Below the pieces are notes generated by a model. The model saw only the letters and a list, made by a program, of their open reading frames with translations. It searched no databases and was not told where the DNA came from. Both the position numbers and the translations under genes were made by a program. Below are positions 1 through 8,000 of a stretch of 64,000 nucleotides of DNA, in pieces. Source of the DNA: JAGVJT01 sp964513205 (GTDB lineage: Bacteria; Pseudomonadota; Gammaproteobacteria; Legionellales; Legionellaceae); NCBI GenBank assembly GCA_964513205.1, contig CAZELP010000008.1:1-64000 (forward strand), read 5' to 3'. Each line of letters starts with the position of its first letter. Position 1 is the stretch's first letter.

Positions 1-353
1 TTTAGGAAACGTATCAGGTTGCGTAGCTTGACCTGATAATCCCCATCTTCCGTCGTGGGACGGAATTTAAGCTCTTTGACTTGAATTTGCTTCTGCTTTT
101 TGCGCGCTTCCGCTTGCTTTTTATTCAATTCAAAAAGAAACTTTCCATAATCCATAATTCTGCAAACTGGAGGGCTTGCTGTTGGAGAAATCTCAACTAA
201 GTCGAAACCGCTTTCTTCCGCAGCGCGCAATGCTTCGCGAATTGAAACGATGCCTGCTTGGTTACCTTCTGAATCAATCAGACGGACTTCCGGCGCTGTA
301 ATTTTCTCATTAATTCTAGCACGATCACTATCGCGTTTAGCTGATACACTAAT
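1..353 (-). CDS. infC: Translation initiation factor IF-3, 5' part (3' end outside window)
   Basis: IF-3 binds the 30S subunit, keeps it apart from 50S and proofreads start-codon choice. About 117 codons are visible and cover the N-terminal domain and linker: the RINEKITAPEVRLI and PPVCRIMDYGKF blocks are diagnostic of the family. No ATG, GTG or TTG fits the expected N-terminus. Reading in frame, the family-like sequence begins at an ATT codon at 353-351, inside the last codons of thrS. This matches the rare AUU start that E. coli infC uses for autoregulation by IF-3 itself. The gene overlaps thrS by five bases and is surely co-transcribed with it. The protein continues beyond base 1. Confidence 0.95.
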   Translation of the reverse strand, partial: MSVSAKRDSDRARINEKITAPEVRLIDSEGNQAGIVSIREALRAAEESGFDLVEISPTASPPVCRIMDYGKFLFELNKKQAEARKKQKQIQVKELKFRPTTEDGDYQVKLRNLIRFL

Positions 354-2295
354 GGTTAGTTCCTCCAGTGGTTTCTATTCGACCTTTTTTGCCGATATCG
401 GTACGCAGTATATCACAAACTTCTGCGATTGTCTTTTGACCAAAATCAGTTCCGTCATAAGAGCGCAATGTGACACATCGTTGTTCGACTTCTTTGTCTC
501 CAATGATGACAAAATAAGGTACCTTTTGCAGCGTATGCTCCCGGATTTTAAATCCTATTTTTTCATTTCTCAAGTCTATGCTGCTTCTAATTCTTTCTTT
601 TTGTAAAAATGTATTTATTTTAGTTGCATATTCATGCTGTTTTTCAGAGATGGTTAAGACCTCTACTTGTGTAGGAGCAAGCCAAACAGGCCATTTGCCA
701 GCACAGTGCTCAATCAAAATACCCATAAAACGTTCAAATGTACCCAAAATAGCCCGATGAATCATCACTGGAATTTGCTTGGATCCATCTTCTGCCACAT
801 ATTGAGCATCTAAGCGCTCAGGCATGGAAAAATCGACCTGAATAGTACCACATTGCCATATTCTGCCTAACGAATCCGAAAGAGAACACTCAATTTTAGG
901 TCCGTAAAAGGCCCCTTCACCTGGCGCATCAATCCATTCGATATGACAACCACGCATCGCCTCTTCAAGCGCTTGCTCGGCTCTGTCCCAAATCTCGTCA
1001 CTTCCAACACGCTTCTGTGGGCGTCTAGCCAATCGATAAGTAATCGAATCGAAACCAAAATCATGGTAAACCGACTTAACGAGCGCCAATAGATCAGACA
1101 CTTCACTTTGAATTTGATCTTCTGTACAGAAAATATGACCATCGTCTTGCACAAAGTTGCGTACTCGCATCAATCCATGCAATGAGCCTGAAGATTCACA
1201 ACGATGACAATTGCCAAACTCAGCAAAACGGAGAGGCAACTCTCGATAACTACGTAATCCTTGATTATAAATTTGAACATGACAGGGACAGTTCATTGGT
1301 TTCACTGCATAATGACGATTTTCTGTTTCTGTCACAAACATATTATCTCTAAAATTTTCCCAATGACCTGATTTTTCCCACAGAATTTTGTCGACAAGTT
1401 GAGGGGTCTTGACTTCTTGATAGTCGTACTCGGTTAGCCGTTCGCGCATATACTCTTCAAGGATGCGATAAATGGTCCATCCTTTCGCGTGCCAAAACAC
1501 CATCCCAGGAGCAATGTCCTGAAAATGAAATAGTTGTTGTGCTTTCCCGATACGCCGATGATCTCTTTTTTCTGCTTCTTCAATGCGAAATAGATAATCG
1601 GCTAATGCTTTTTTGTCAGTCCAAGCTGTGCCATAAATTCGCTGTAACATTTCATTATTTGAATCGCCGCGCCAATAAGCACCTGCTACTTTCATCAATT
1701 TAAACGCTTTTAGAAAACCTGTTCGAGGAACATGAGGACCTCGACATAGATCTTCAAAATCACCCTGACGATATAAAGACAGTGTTTCTTGCTCAGGAAT
1801 AGATTTGATGATCTCCGCCTTATACTGTTCTCCCTGTGCCAAGAAGTGAGCAACGGCATCATCACGAGAGAGCGTACGCCGAGTTACAGGTAAATTAGCA
1901 GAGGCTAATTCGTGCATTTTAGCTTCTATTTTTTCCAAATCCTCGGGAGTAAATGGGCGCGAAAATGAGAAATCGTAATAAAATCCATCCTCAATCACAG
2001 GACCAATGGTCACCTGCGCCTCAGGAAATAAATTTTTTACTGCTTGAGCCAATAAATGTGCTGTTGAGTGACGAATGACTTCAAGACTTTTAGGATCCTT
2101 CTCTGTGAGAATCACGATATGTGCATCATGTGTGATCACATGGCTCAAATCGACCAGCTGCTCATCGACAGAAGCGGCAATCGCCGCTTTCGCCAAACTG
2201 GGGCTAATGCCTTCAGCAACCGTTTGAACAGAAACAGGAGATTCAAACTCTTTGTACTGACCATTTGGGAAATGTATAGTAATCATCGTCTTCAA
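349..2295 (-). CDS. thrS: Threonine--tRNA ligase
   Basis: Charges tRNA-Thr with threonine in the cytoplasm. The full-length protein (645-648 residues; E. coli 642) has an N-terminal TGS domain (about 1-65), an editing domain with the HxxxH motif HSTAHLLAQ (about 76), and the class II core. That core carries the zinc cysteine in MNCPCHV, motif 2 around RFAEFGNCHR and motif 3 ending in the C-terminal anticodon-binding domain. The longest frame begins at a TTG at 2295, preceded by AGGA. An ATG lies three codons inside at 2286 with a weaker ribosome site, so the true start is uncertain by three residues. It precedes infC, the classical thrS-infC order. Confidence 0.97.
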   Translation of the reverse strand: MKTMITIHFPNGQYKEFESPVSVQTVAEGISPSLAKAAIAASVDEQLVDLSHVITHDAHIVILTEKDPKSLEVIRHSTAHLLAQAVKNLFPEAQVTIGPVIEDGFYYDFSFSRPFTPEDLEKIEAKMHELASANLPVTRRTLSRDDAVAHFLAQGEQYKAEIIKSIPEQETLSLYRQGDFEDLCRGPHVPRTGFLKAFKLMKVAGAYWRGDSNNEMLQRIYGTAWTDKKALADYLFRIEEAEKRDHRRIGKAQQLFHFQDIAPGMVFWHAKGWTIYRILEEYMRERLTEYDYQEVKTPQLVDKILWEKSGHWENFRDNMFVTETENRHYAVKPMNCPCHVQIYNQGLRSYRELPLRFAEFGNCHRCESSGSLHGLMRVRNFVQDDGHIFCTEDQIQSEVSDLLALVKSVYHDFGFDSITYRLARRPQKRVGSDEIWDRAEQALEEAMRGCHIEWIDAPGEGAFYGPKIECSLSDSLGRIWQCGTIQVDFSMPERLDAQYVAEDGSKQIPVMIHRAILGTFERFMGILIEHCAGKWPVWLAPTQVEVLTISEKQHEYATKINTFLQKERIRSSIDLRNEKIGFKIREHTLQKVPYFVIIGDKEVEQRCVTLRSYDGTDFGQKTIAEVCDILRTDIGKKGRIETTGGTNH

Positions 2296-2310
2296 GCAGT
2301 CCTGGCTGGC

Positions 2311-2334
2311 AAAAAAAAACCCCGCTTTGCAGGG
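2311..2334 (-). terminator. Intrinsic terminator after tRNA-Val
   Basis: Read on the minus strand, a six-pair stem (CCCTGC / GCGGGG with one T-G wobble, loop AAA) is followed by nine T residues. It sits between the tRNA 3' end and the thrS start, so it should end the tRNA transcript and insulate or attenuate thrS. Confidence 0.8.
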
Positions 2335-2342
2335 TCAAAATT

Positions 2343-2417
2343 TGGTAGGCACGAGTGGGATCGAACCACCGACCACCACCATGTCAAGGTGGTGCTCTAC
2401 CACTGAGCTACGTGCCT
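2343..2417 (-). tRNA. tRNA-Val, anticodon GAC
   Basis: A 75-base cloverleaf with encoded CCA. The acceptor stem is AGGCACG / CGTGCCT. The anticodon arm CCACC-TTGACAT-GGTGG places GAC at positions 34-36, and the T-arm contains GGTTCGATCC. GAC reads GUC and GUU valine codons. It has its own promoter and terminator. Confidence 0.95.
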
Positions 2418-2430
2418 ATGATTGGGGGGC

Positions 2431-2459
2431 ATTATAGCGAAGGTCTTTCATGAAAGCAA
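2431..2459 (-). promoter_or_regulatory. Sigma-70 promoter of tRNA-Val
   Basis: On the minus strand TTGCTT (2459-2454), a 17-base spacer and a perfect TATAAT (2436-2431) lie just ahead of the tRNA. The stretch between the -10 box and the tRNA is C-rich (GCCCCCC), typical of stringently controlled stable-RNA promoters. Confidence 0.75.
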
Positions 2460-2471
2460 TGTGTTATTGCA

Positions 2472-3014
2472 TTAAACTGCTTCTTCTCCGATTTCATGAC
2501 GCGCAACACTATTTAAAATCTCTTGATGAGCGGCATTGACACCATCCCAACCGTCAATTTTCACCCATTTCCCCTCTTCTAAATCTTTGTAATGTCTGAA
2601 GAAATGTTCTATTGACTTCAAAAGTTGCTGAGGCAAATCTTCATAAGTTTCAACATGATCGTATGCTTTTGAAATTTTACGTGTGGGAACAGCAATCAAT
2701 TTTGCATCAGTACCAGACTCGTCTGTCATTTTTAACATGCCCACAACTCGGGCCCGAATCACCGAACCGCTAATAAGGGGAACGGGTGTAACAACTAAAA
2801 CGTCGACAGGATCTCCATCTTCAGAAAGCGTATTTGGAATATAACCATAGTTTGCTGGATAAAACATTGCCGTCATCATAAATCGGTCAACGAACAAAGC
2901 TCCGCTATTTTTATCAACTTCATACTTCACTGGGGCGCCATTCATCGGAATTTCAATAATGACATTGACTTCATGAGGGACATCTCGACCACTCTCAATT
3001 GTTAGTAAACTCAT
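2472..3014 (-). CDS. ppa: Inorganic pyrophosphatase
   Basis: Hydrolyses pyrophosphate to phosphate in the cytoplasm and so pulls biosynthetic reactions forward. The 180-residue length and the signature EDGDPVDVLVV, with its metal-binding aspartates, identify a family I soluble pyrophosphatase. Other conserved blocks such as MNGAPVKYEVDK, ANYGYIPNT and DGWDGVNAAHQEI are present. It is monocistronic and divergent from the HIT gene, with which it shares a 76-base intergenic region holding two overlapping promoters. A GGTGGAG sequence just before the ATG serves as ribosome site. Nothing is unusual in the protein. Confidence 0.97.
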   Translation of the reverse strand: MSLLTIESGRDVPHEVNVIIEIPMNGAPVKYEVDKNSGALFVDRFMMTAMFYPANYGYIPNTLSEDGDPVDVLVVTPVPLISGSVIRARVVGMLKMTDESGTDAKLIAVPTRKISKAYDHVETYEDLPQQLLKSIEHFFRHYKDLEEGKWVKIDGWDGVNAAHQEILNSVARHEIGEEAV

Positions 3015-3024
3015 GCTCCACCTG

Positions 3025-3076
3025 TTGTTTAATCAAAAAAAGAGGGTATTATGCTTAAATAATTAAAAAAACGCAA
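3025..3076. promoter_or_regulatory. Overlapping divergent promoters of ppa and the HIT gene
   Basis: Toward ppa (minus), TTGCGT (3076-3071), 17 bases, then CATAAT (3053-3048). Toward the HIT gene (plus), TTGTTT (3025-3030), 16 bases, then TATTAT (3047-3052). The two -10 boxes lie on the same six or seven base pairs, so the two polymerases should exclude each other. This is from sequence only. Confidence 0.5.
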
Positions 3077-3090
3077 AAAGAGGGTGTTGC

Positions 3091-3432
3091 ATGTCTTGTT
3101 TATTTTGTAAAATAGCTGCAGGAGAAATTCCTGCTCAAATCATCTTTCAAGATGATACGCTTCTCGCTTTTCGCGATATCCATCCTCAAGCGCCAACACA
3201 TGTGCTCGTTATTCCAAAACGACACATTGAAACGCTCAATCATACGGATGCGGAGGATGCTCTGATACTCGGCCAAATGATGATGACCGCAAAACGAATC
3301 GCAAAAGAAGAGGGGCTGAGTGAAACGGGTTATCGCTTGGTCCTAAATGTCAATGACGATGGTGGACAAACGGTTTATCATATCCACCTACATCTCATCG
3401 GTGGGCGCCGCATGACTTGGCCTCCCGGTTAA
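3091..3432 (+). CDS. hinT: HIT-family (HinT-like) nucleoside phosphoramidase
   Basis: HIT proteins hydrolyse adenosine 5'-phosphoramidates and acyl-adenylates. The 113-residue protein starts with the typical CLFCKIAAGEIPA and carries the H-x-H-x-H catalytic triad in YHIHLHLIGGR near the C-terminus. The protein ends RRMTWPPG, close to the usual HinT end. The start at 3091 is preceded by GAGGGTG. folE follows 18 bases downstream on the same strand, so the two may share a transcript. The general biochemical class is certain, the in vivo substrate unknown. Confidence 0.93.
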   Translation: MSCLFCKIAAGEIPAQIIFQDDTLLAFRDIHPQAPTHVLVIPKRHIETLNHTDAEDALILGQMMMTAKRIAKEEGLSETGYRLVLNVNDDGGQTVYHIHLHLIGGRRMTWPPG

Positions 3433-3450
3433 AAAATTATAGGGTTTTAC

Positions 3451-3996
3451 ATGCAAGCATTATTTACACAACTTCTAAAAAACATTGGTGAAGATGTCGA
3501 ACGAGAAGGACTTCAAGGCACACCAGAACGAGCAGCAAATGCATTCGAATATTTAACGAAAGGCTATCGTGAAAATTTGGATGATATTATCAATGGCGCA
3601 CTTTTCGATTCAGAAATGAGCGAAATGGTCATTGTGAAAGATATTGAAATGTACTCAATGTGCGAGCATCACCTGCTGCCTTTTTTGGGAAAATGTCATG
3701 TAGGCTACCTCCCTAACAAACGTGTTATTGGTCTTTCTAAGATCGCAAGAATTGTCGATTATTTCGCAAGAAGATTGCAAATCCAAGAGCGTCTTACAAC
3801 AGAAATCGCTCAATGCATAGAAGAGATCACCGGTGCACGCGGCGTCGCAGTTGTGATTGAAGCGCGTCATCTTTGCATGATGATGCGTGGAGTTGAAAAA
3901 CAAAATTCTGTCATGACGACCTCGGTCATGTTGGGGGAAATGCGTAAAAATCCAAGTAGCCGCATAGAGTTTCTTCAACTGATTCACTCAAAATAA
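3451..3996 (+). CDS. folE: GTP cyclohydrolase I
   Basis: Converts GTP to dihydroneopterin triphosphate, the first step of folate (and queuosine precursor) synthesis. The 181-residue protein carries MCEHHLLPFLGKCHVGY, with the zinc-binding Cys and His, and the second zinc cysteine in LCMMMRGV. EGLQGTPERAA and SKIARIVDYFARRLQIQERLT are also typical. Length is that of bacterial type IA enzymes. It follows the HIT gene closely. Downstream it converges on pnp across a region with two strong inverted repeats. Confidence 0.97.
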   Translation: MQALFTQLLKNIGEDVEREGLQGTPERAANAFEYLTKGYRENLDDIINGALFDSEMSEMVIVKDIEMYSMCEHHLLPFLGKCHVGYLPNKRVIGLSKIARIVDYFARRLQIQERLTTEIAQCIEEITGARGVAVVIEARHLCMMMRGVEKQNSVMTTSVMLGEMRKNPSSRIEFLQLIHSK

Positions 3997-4039
3997 GAAA
4001 AAACCGTCAGGACTTACGAAAACATTGAACAGCGACGCT

Positions 4040-4103
4040 GTTTTAGGGCGCCGCTTACTAAAACGCGGACTATCGTCAGCATACAGGTGTGTATGCTGAC
4101 GAT
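4040..4103. repeat. Two adjacent palindromes between folE and pnp
   Basis: The first is GTTTTAG (4040-4046) paired with CTAAAAC (4058-4064). The second is a perfect 13-base inverted repeat, ATCGTCAGCATAC (4072-4084) with its complement at 4091-4103 around a six-base loop. Neither is followed by a T-run on either strand, so they are not canonical terminators. They may be a REP-like or MITE-like element, or a bidirectional processing site for the converging folE and pnp transcripts. Confidence 0.6.
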
Positions 4104-4140
4104 GGAACGCAAAACAAACTCACTTCGGTTATCGCAAACG

Positions 4141-6300
4141 TTACTCTTCTTCTCCATCGAGGGAAGTCTGTTCGCTATCGGTTGAAGTGGGCGCTGGAGC
4201 TGGTGTTGCTTCTGATGCAGCTACAGGCTTATCTTTCCACTCAAGCTTGACACGCCCTTGTTTATCAATTCCAGCAACAAAAACAGTGACCATTTGCCCT
4301 TCTTTTAATACTTCTTCTACTTTTTGCTCTCTATTAGAACAAATTTGAGAAATATGAAGTAAGCCATCTTTTCCAGGCAACAGGTTAATGAATGCACCAA
4401 AATCAACAATTTTACTGACCTTCCCTTCATACGTTTGACCTGGTTCAACTTCTGCAATCAGTAATTTTATTTGTCGCTGCGCTTCATCAAGTGCATCTTG
4501 GTTGGGAGAAAATAATTGCACAACACCACTGTCATCAATATCAACAGAAACACCGGTCGTTTCTGTTAGACTCTTAATGGTAGAGCCGCCTTTCCCAATA
4601 ATGGTTCGAATTTTATCTTCAGGAACCTTCATCGTCACAATACGTGGTGCATGACAAGACAATTCTTGGCGAGGTTCAGCAAGTGCGGCATTCATTACAC
4701 CAAGAATATGTTGACGTCCAAGACGTGCTTGCTCAAGAGCCTCTGACATAATGGCTTGAGTAATGCCCATAATTTTGATGTCCATTTGCAAAGCAGTCAC
4801 ACCCTCTGTTGTACCCGCAACTTTAAAGTCCATATCACCGAGATGATCTTCGTCACCTAAAATATCCGTCAATACGGCAAAAGCATCGCCCTCTTTGATA
4901 AGTCCCATGGCAACGCCCGCTACAGGAGCTTTCAACGGAACACCGGCATCCATTAAAGCCAAACTTGTACCACAAACAGTCGCCATTGAACTTGAACCAT
5001 TTGATTCCGTAATTTCTGAAACAACGCGTAAAACATAAGGGAACTCAGCCTGAGTCGGCAGAACAGCAGCCAATCCTCTGCGAGCGAGACGACCATGCCC
5101 AATTTCTCGACGCTTAGGACTTCCCATCATCCCTACTTCTCCTACAGAGTATGGAGGGAAGTTGTAATGCAGCATAAATCGGTCTCTTACTTCACCATCT
5201 AATTTATCCAAAATCTGAGCGTCTCGATCATTTCCTAAAGTTGCGGCCACAATCGCCTGTGTTTCTCCTCGAGTAAACAACACAGAGCCATGTGTTCGGT
5301 CAAGCAGACCTGGCCGTATGGTAATAGGACGAACAGTTTGACGATCACGACCATCAATTCGAGGCTCGCCATTTAAAATACGTTGACGAACAATGTTTTT
5401 TTCAAGATTACTGAGAGTCGTCTCAATTGCTGACTTTGAGAGCTCTGGTTGCTCAGAAAGCAACGTGTCAGAAACATGCTGGCGGATTTGAGCCAACATT
5501 TTATAACGCGCGGCTTTGTCTTTTAATGAATAAGCTTCGAGCAGAGATGAACCGGCCACTGCTTGAATTTTTTCAGGTAAAACACTATCAAAAGATGGCG
5601 CGACCCAATCCCAAGCAGGCTTACCGGCTTCTCTTGCCAACTCTTCAATTGCTGAAATCACGCTCTTCATCGCTTCATGACCAAACATGACCGCACCAAG
5701 CATGACTTCTTCACTCAATTCACGCGCTTCTGACTCAACCATTAGGATCGCATCTTTTGTCCCTGCTACAACGAGATCCAACGCAGATGCACGCAGCGCT
5801 TCTGGACCAGGATTTAACAGGTAAACGCCATCCTGATAACCAACACGAGCCGCACCAATCGGACCTTGGAAAGGTAAACCAGAGATGGCCAACGCGGCAG
5901 AAGCACCAATCATTGCCAAAATATCGGCTGGAACTTCAGGATTCAAAGACATTACCGTTGCAACAATTTGAACTTCGCTGGCAAAATGATCGGGAAATAA
6001 AGGACGAATAGGTCTGTCAATTAAGCGAGAAGTCAAAGTTTCATGCTCACTCGGACGGCCTTCTCGTTTATTAAAACCACCGGGGATACGACCTGCGGCA
6101 TAATACTTTTCTTGATAATGTACTGTCAGAGGGAAAAAATCTTTCTCCGCCGCATCATCACGCACACCTACAGCCGTGACAAGTACCTGTGTGCCATTCA
6201 TACAAACAAATACAGCACCATCCGCCTGACGCGCAATCTCGCCTGTCTCAAGGACGAGCGTTTGGTTGCCTAGTTTTATTTCTTTCACGATTTTGGTCAC
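4141..6300 (-). CDS. pnp: Polyribonucleotide nucleotidyltransferase (PNPase)
   Basis: A 3'-5' phosphorolytic exoribonuclease and degradosome component. Two RNase PH-like domains (about 1-540) contain FTRGETQA and the MDFKVAGTTEGVTALQMDIKI active-site region. A KH domain (IIGKGGSTIKSLTE) and an S1 domain (VSKIVDFGAFINLLPGKDGL) follow, with an acidic Ala/Pro tail. A longer frame exists from 6345, but its start would lie inside the rpsO-pnp hairpin. The GTG at 6300 is preceded by GAGGAAAAACAC and gives the usual N-terminus TKIVKEIKLGNQ (719 residues), so it is preferred. It is the last gene of the rimP-nusA-infB operon. Confidence 0.95.
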   Translation of the reverse strand: MTKIVKEIKLGNQTLVLETGEIARQADGAVFVCMNGTQVLVTAVGVRDDAAEKDFFPLTVHYQEKYYAAGRIPGGFNKREGRPSEHETLTSRLIDRPIRPLFPDHFASEVQIVATVMSLNPEVPADILAMIGASAALAISGLPFQGPIGAARVGYQDGVYLLNPGPEALRASALDLVVAGTKDAILMVESEARELSEEVMLGAVMFGHEAMKSVISAIEELAREAGKPAWDWVAPSFDSVLPEKIQAVAGSSLLEAYSLKDKAARYKMLAQIRQHVSDTLLSEQPELSKSAIETTLSNLEKNIVRQRILNGEPRIDGRDRQTVRPITIRPGLLDRTHGSVLFTRGETQAIVAATLGNDRDAQILDKLDGEVRDRFMLHYNFPPYSVGEVGMMGSPKRREIGHGRLARRGLAAVLPTQAEFPYVLRVVSEITESNGSSSMATVCGTSLALMDAGVPLKAPVAGVAMGLIKEGDAFAVLTDILGDEDHLGDMDFKVAGTTEGVTALQMDIKIMGITQAIMSEALEQARLGRQHILGVMNAALAEPRQELSCHAPRIVTMKVPEDKIRTIIGKGGSTIKSLTETTGVSVDIDDSGVVQLFSPNQDALDEAQRQIKLLIAEVEPGQTYEGKVSKIVDFGAFINLLPGKDGLLHISQICSNREQKVEEVLKEGQMVTVFVAGIDKQGRVKLEWKDKPVAASEATPAPAPTSTDSEQTSLDGEEE

Positions 6301-6330
6301 GTGTTTTTCCTCATCACATTTGTTTATTTT

Positions 6331-6360
6331 ATAAAAAAGGCGCAAAAAAATGCGCCTTTA
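6331..6360 (-). terminator. Hairpin between rpsO and pnp
   Basis: On the minus strand a nine-pair stem (AAAGGCGCA / TGCGCCTTT) with a T-rich loop ends in TTTTTTAT, 34 bases after rpsO. It looks like an intrinsic terminator. As in E. coli, partial read-through or RNase cleavage here would set pnp expression. The assignment as attenuator is an inference. Confidence 0.75.
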
Positions 6361-6393
6361 AGACAGGATAGATAATAAATCTACCTTGTAAGA

Positions 6394-6669
6394 TTAATAA
6401 GAATCTCTCAATCCTAAACTTTGAATCAACACAGTATAACGAGAAGTGTCTTTTCGCTTGAGATATTTGAGTAATTTTCGACGCTTATTGACTAACATTT
6501 GCAATCCTCGACGCGAATGGAAATCTTTTTTATGCGTCTTGAAATGCTCTGTCAAATACTGAATACGACCTGTCATTAAAGAAATTTGAACTTCAGGTGT
6601 CCCAGTATCTTTTTCAGATCGCTTATAAGTGTTTACAATTTCTGCTTTCTGTGCGCTATTTAGCGACAT
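6394..6669 (-). CDS. rpsO: 30S ribosomal protein S15
   Basis: Binds 16S rRNA in the platform region during early 30S assembly. The 91-residue sequence is nearly canonical: SEKDTGTPEVQISLMTGRIQYLTEHFKTHKKDFHSRRGL followed in the full protein by the conserved lysine/arginine-rich end (quoted here in parts: TGTPEVQI, HSRRGLQMLV, RYTVLIQSLGLR). TCAGGAGTAAAGC precedes the ATG. A sigma-70-type promoter lies upstream, between it and truB, so it can be transcribed apart from the infB operon. It is followed by a terminator-like hairpin and pnp. Confidence 0.98.
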   Translation of the reverse strand: MSLNSAQKAEIVNTYKRSEKDTGTPEVQISLMTGRIQYLTEHFKTHKKDFHSRRGLQMLVNKRRKLLKYLKRKDTSRYTVLIQSLGLRDSY

Positions 6670-6709
6670 GCTTTACTCCTGAAAAATGGGGTACTCTATG
6701 AAACGCTGA

Positions 6710-6738
6710 ATTTTATCAAGACTTCACCCATAACACAA
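6710..6738 (-). promoter_or_regulatory. Promoter of rpsO
   Basis: On the minus strand TTGTGT (6738-6733), 17 bases, then TAAAAT (6715-6710), about 40 bases before the rpsO start. This allows independent rpsO-pnp expression, as in enterobacteria. Called from sequence only. Confidence 0.55.
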
Positions 6739-6757
6739 GAGATCTATAAAGAAAACA

Positions 6758-7660
6758 TCAAAAAGCACACAAACGCTTTCCTATCAGTGTGTTATTGTCT
6801 TGTAATTCACCTATGCCAAAATACACGCCGTCTTGCGAATGCAACTGAACGAGACCTTCATGAGAGGAGGTATACGATACTACTTTTCCTTGACGAAGTG
6901 CAGATTGAACGTCGTCGGTTACAACTAGAACTGGAACACCGGCTATTGCACGAGAAATAGGCAATACACATTCCCATCGAGCATCAGCATCCAAGGCCAT
7001 CAAATCATCCAATGTGTACATTGGCATTTCTTCAAATCCCGCTGTATAAACTCGATGTAATGCGGTTACATGCGCCCCTAAGCCCAACTCATCTCCAATC
7101 CCTTCGATTAAAGAACGAATGTATGTTCCTTTGGTACATCGAACAGTTAACTTTACATATGGGAATTCAAAAAAATCACAGTTTAACTCATCAATGACAA
7201 TCGGACGTGCCGCACGTTCAATTTCGATTCCTTTACGAGCATACACATATAGAGGCTGTCCTTGATGCTTCAATGCAGAGTACATTGGAGGCACTTGTAA
7301 AGTCTCCCCTCTAAATTTATCTAGTGTTGCAATAAAAGAAGCGTCTGTGCATGTGCCCTGAACCTCACGAATCATCGCTCCCATTGCATCACCCGTATCG
7401 GTCACTTGTCCCAAACGAGCCACAACCTCATAGCATTTATCAGCATTTAATAAATATTGGGCGATTTTCGTGGCTTCTCCGAAGCAGATGGGTAGCATTC
7501 CGGTGGCAAGAGGGTCGAGACTTCCGGTATGACCCGCTTTTTTTACACCAAAAAGACGCTTTGCTCGTTGAAGAGCCGCATTTGATGACAAGCCTTGCGG
7601 CTTATTTAACAGCAGAACACCATCATTCCGAAGATTCGGAGGGACCAGGGACATCGGCAT
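6758..7660 (-). CDS. truB: tRNA pseudouridine-55 synthase
   Basis: Makes pseudouridine 55 in the T-loop of tRNAs. The 300-residue protein has the KPQGLSS motif near residue 20, the catalytic Asp at about 49 in GHTGSLDPLATG, and KGTYIRSLIEGIGDELG. A PUA-like C-terminal region follows. The first ATG (7660) lies 38 bases inside rbfA, with a second two codons later. Neither has a strong ribosome site, which suggests translational coupling to rbfA. It is part of the rimP-to-truB operon. Confidence 0.95.
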   Translation of the reverse strand: MPMSLVPPNLRNDGVLLLNKPQGLSSNAALQRAKRLFGVKKAGHTGSLDPLATGMLPICFGEATKIAQYLLNADKCYEVVARLGQVTDTGDAMGAMIREVQGTCTDASFIATLDKFRGETLQVPPMYSALKHQGQPLYVYARKGIEIERAARPIVIDELNCDFFEFPYVKLTVRCTKGTYIRSLIEGIGDELGLGAHVTALHRVYTAGFEEMPMYTLDDLMALDADARWECVLPISRAIAGVPVLVVTDDVQSALRQGKVVSYTSSHEGLVQLHSQDGVYFGIGELQDNNTLIGKRLCAF

Positions 7661-8000
7661 TGGCCTTATCGATTAAACGACTCAAACGACGCCCCTCGTC
7701 AAGAGATGCGTCGAAAACAAAATGCAGTTGAGGTACTGTTCGCAAGGTAGAAGTTCTGGCCAATGCCGTGCGAAGATAGCTTGATGCTCGGTTTAAAATA
7801 TCGGACGTCGTCTCCACATCACCATCATAAATAGTGAAGTAGATTTTAGCATGACTCAAATCAGATGAAACTTCTACACCAGAAATCGTCACCAGTTTCG
7901 GAAGCCTCGGGTCACGAATTTCTTGATGAATAATTTGGCTCAATTTGCGCTGAATCATCTCCGCGATGATAAACACGCGTTTTCGACGCTCCTGACTCAT
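7623..8000 (-). CDS. rbfA: Ribosome-binding factor A
   Basis: A small KH-fold protein needed for late 30S maturation and 16S rRNA 5'-end processing, important at low temperature. The 125-residue sequence shows the family blocks RKRVFIIAEMIQRKLSQII, IRDPRLPKLVTISGVEVS and DLSHAKIYFTI. The start overlaps the infB stop by four bases (ATGA), so translation of the two is coupled. It sits between infB and truB as in most Gammaproteobacteria. Confidence 0.95.
   Translation of the reverse strand: MSQERRKRVFIIAEMIQRKLSQIIHQEIRDPRLPKLVTISGVEVSSDLSHAKIYFTIYDGDVETTSDILNRASSYLRTALARTSTLRTVPQLHFVFDASLDEGRRLSRLIDKANADVPGPSESSE

Noticed and set aside
4072..4103. Classical intrinsic terminator for folE or pnp
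   Set aside because: The stem is perfect but neither strand has a T-run after it. Recorded as a palindromic repeat instead.
6301..6345. N-terminal extension of PNPase from 6345
   Set aside because: The start would lie within the rpsO terminator hairpin. The GTG at 6300 has a strong ribosome site and gives the standard N-terminus.
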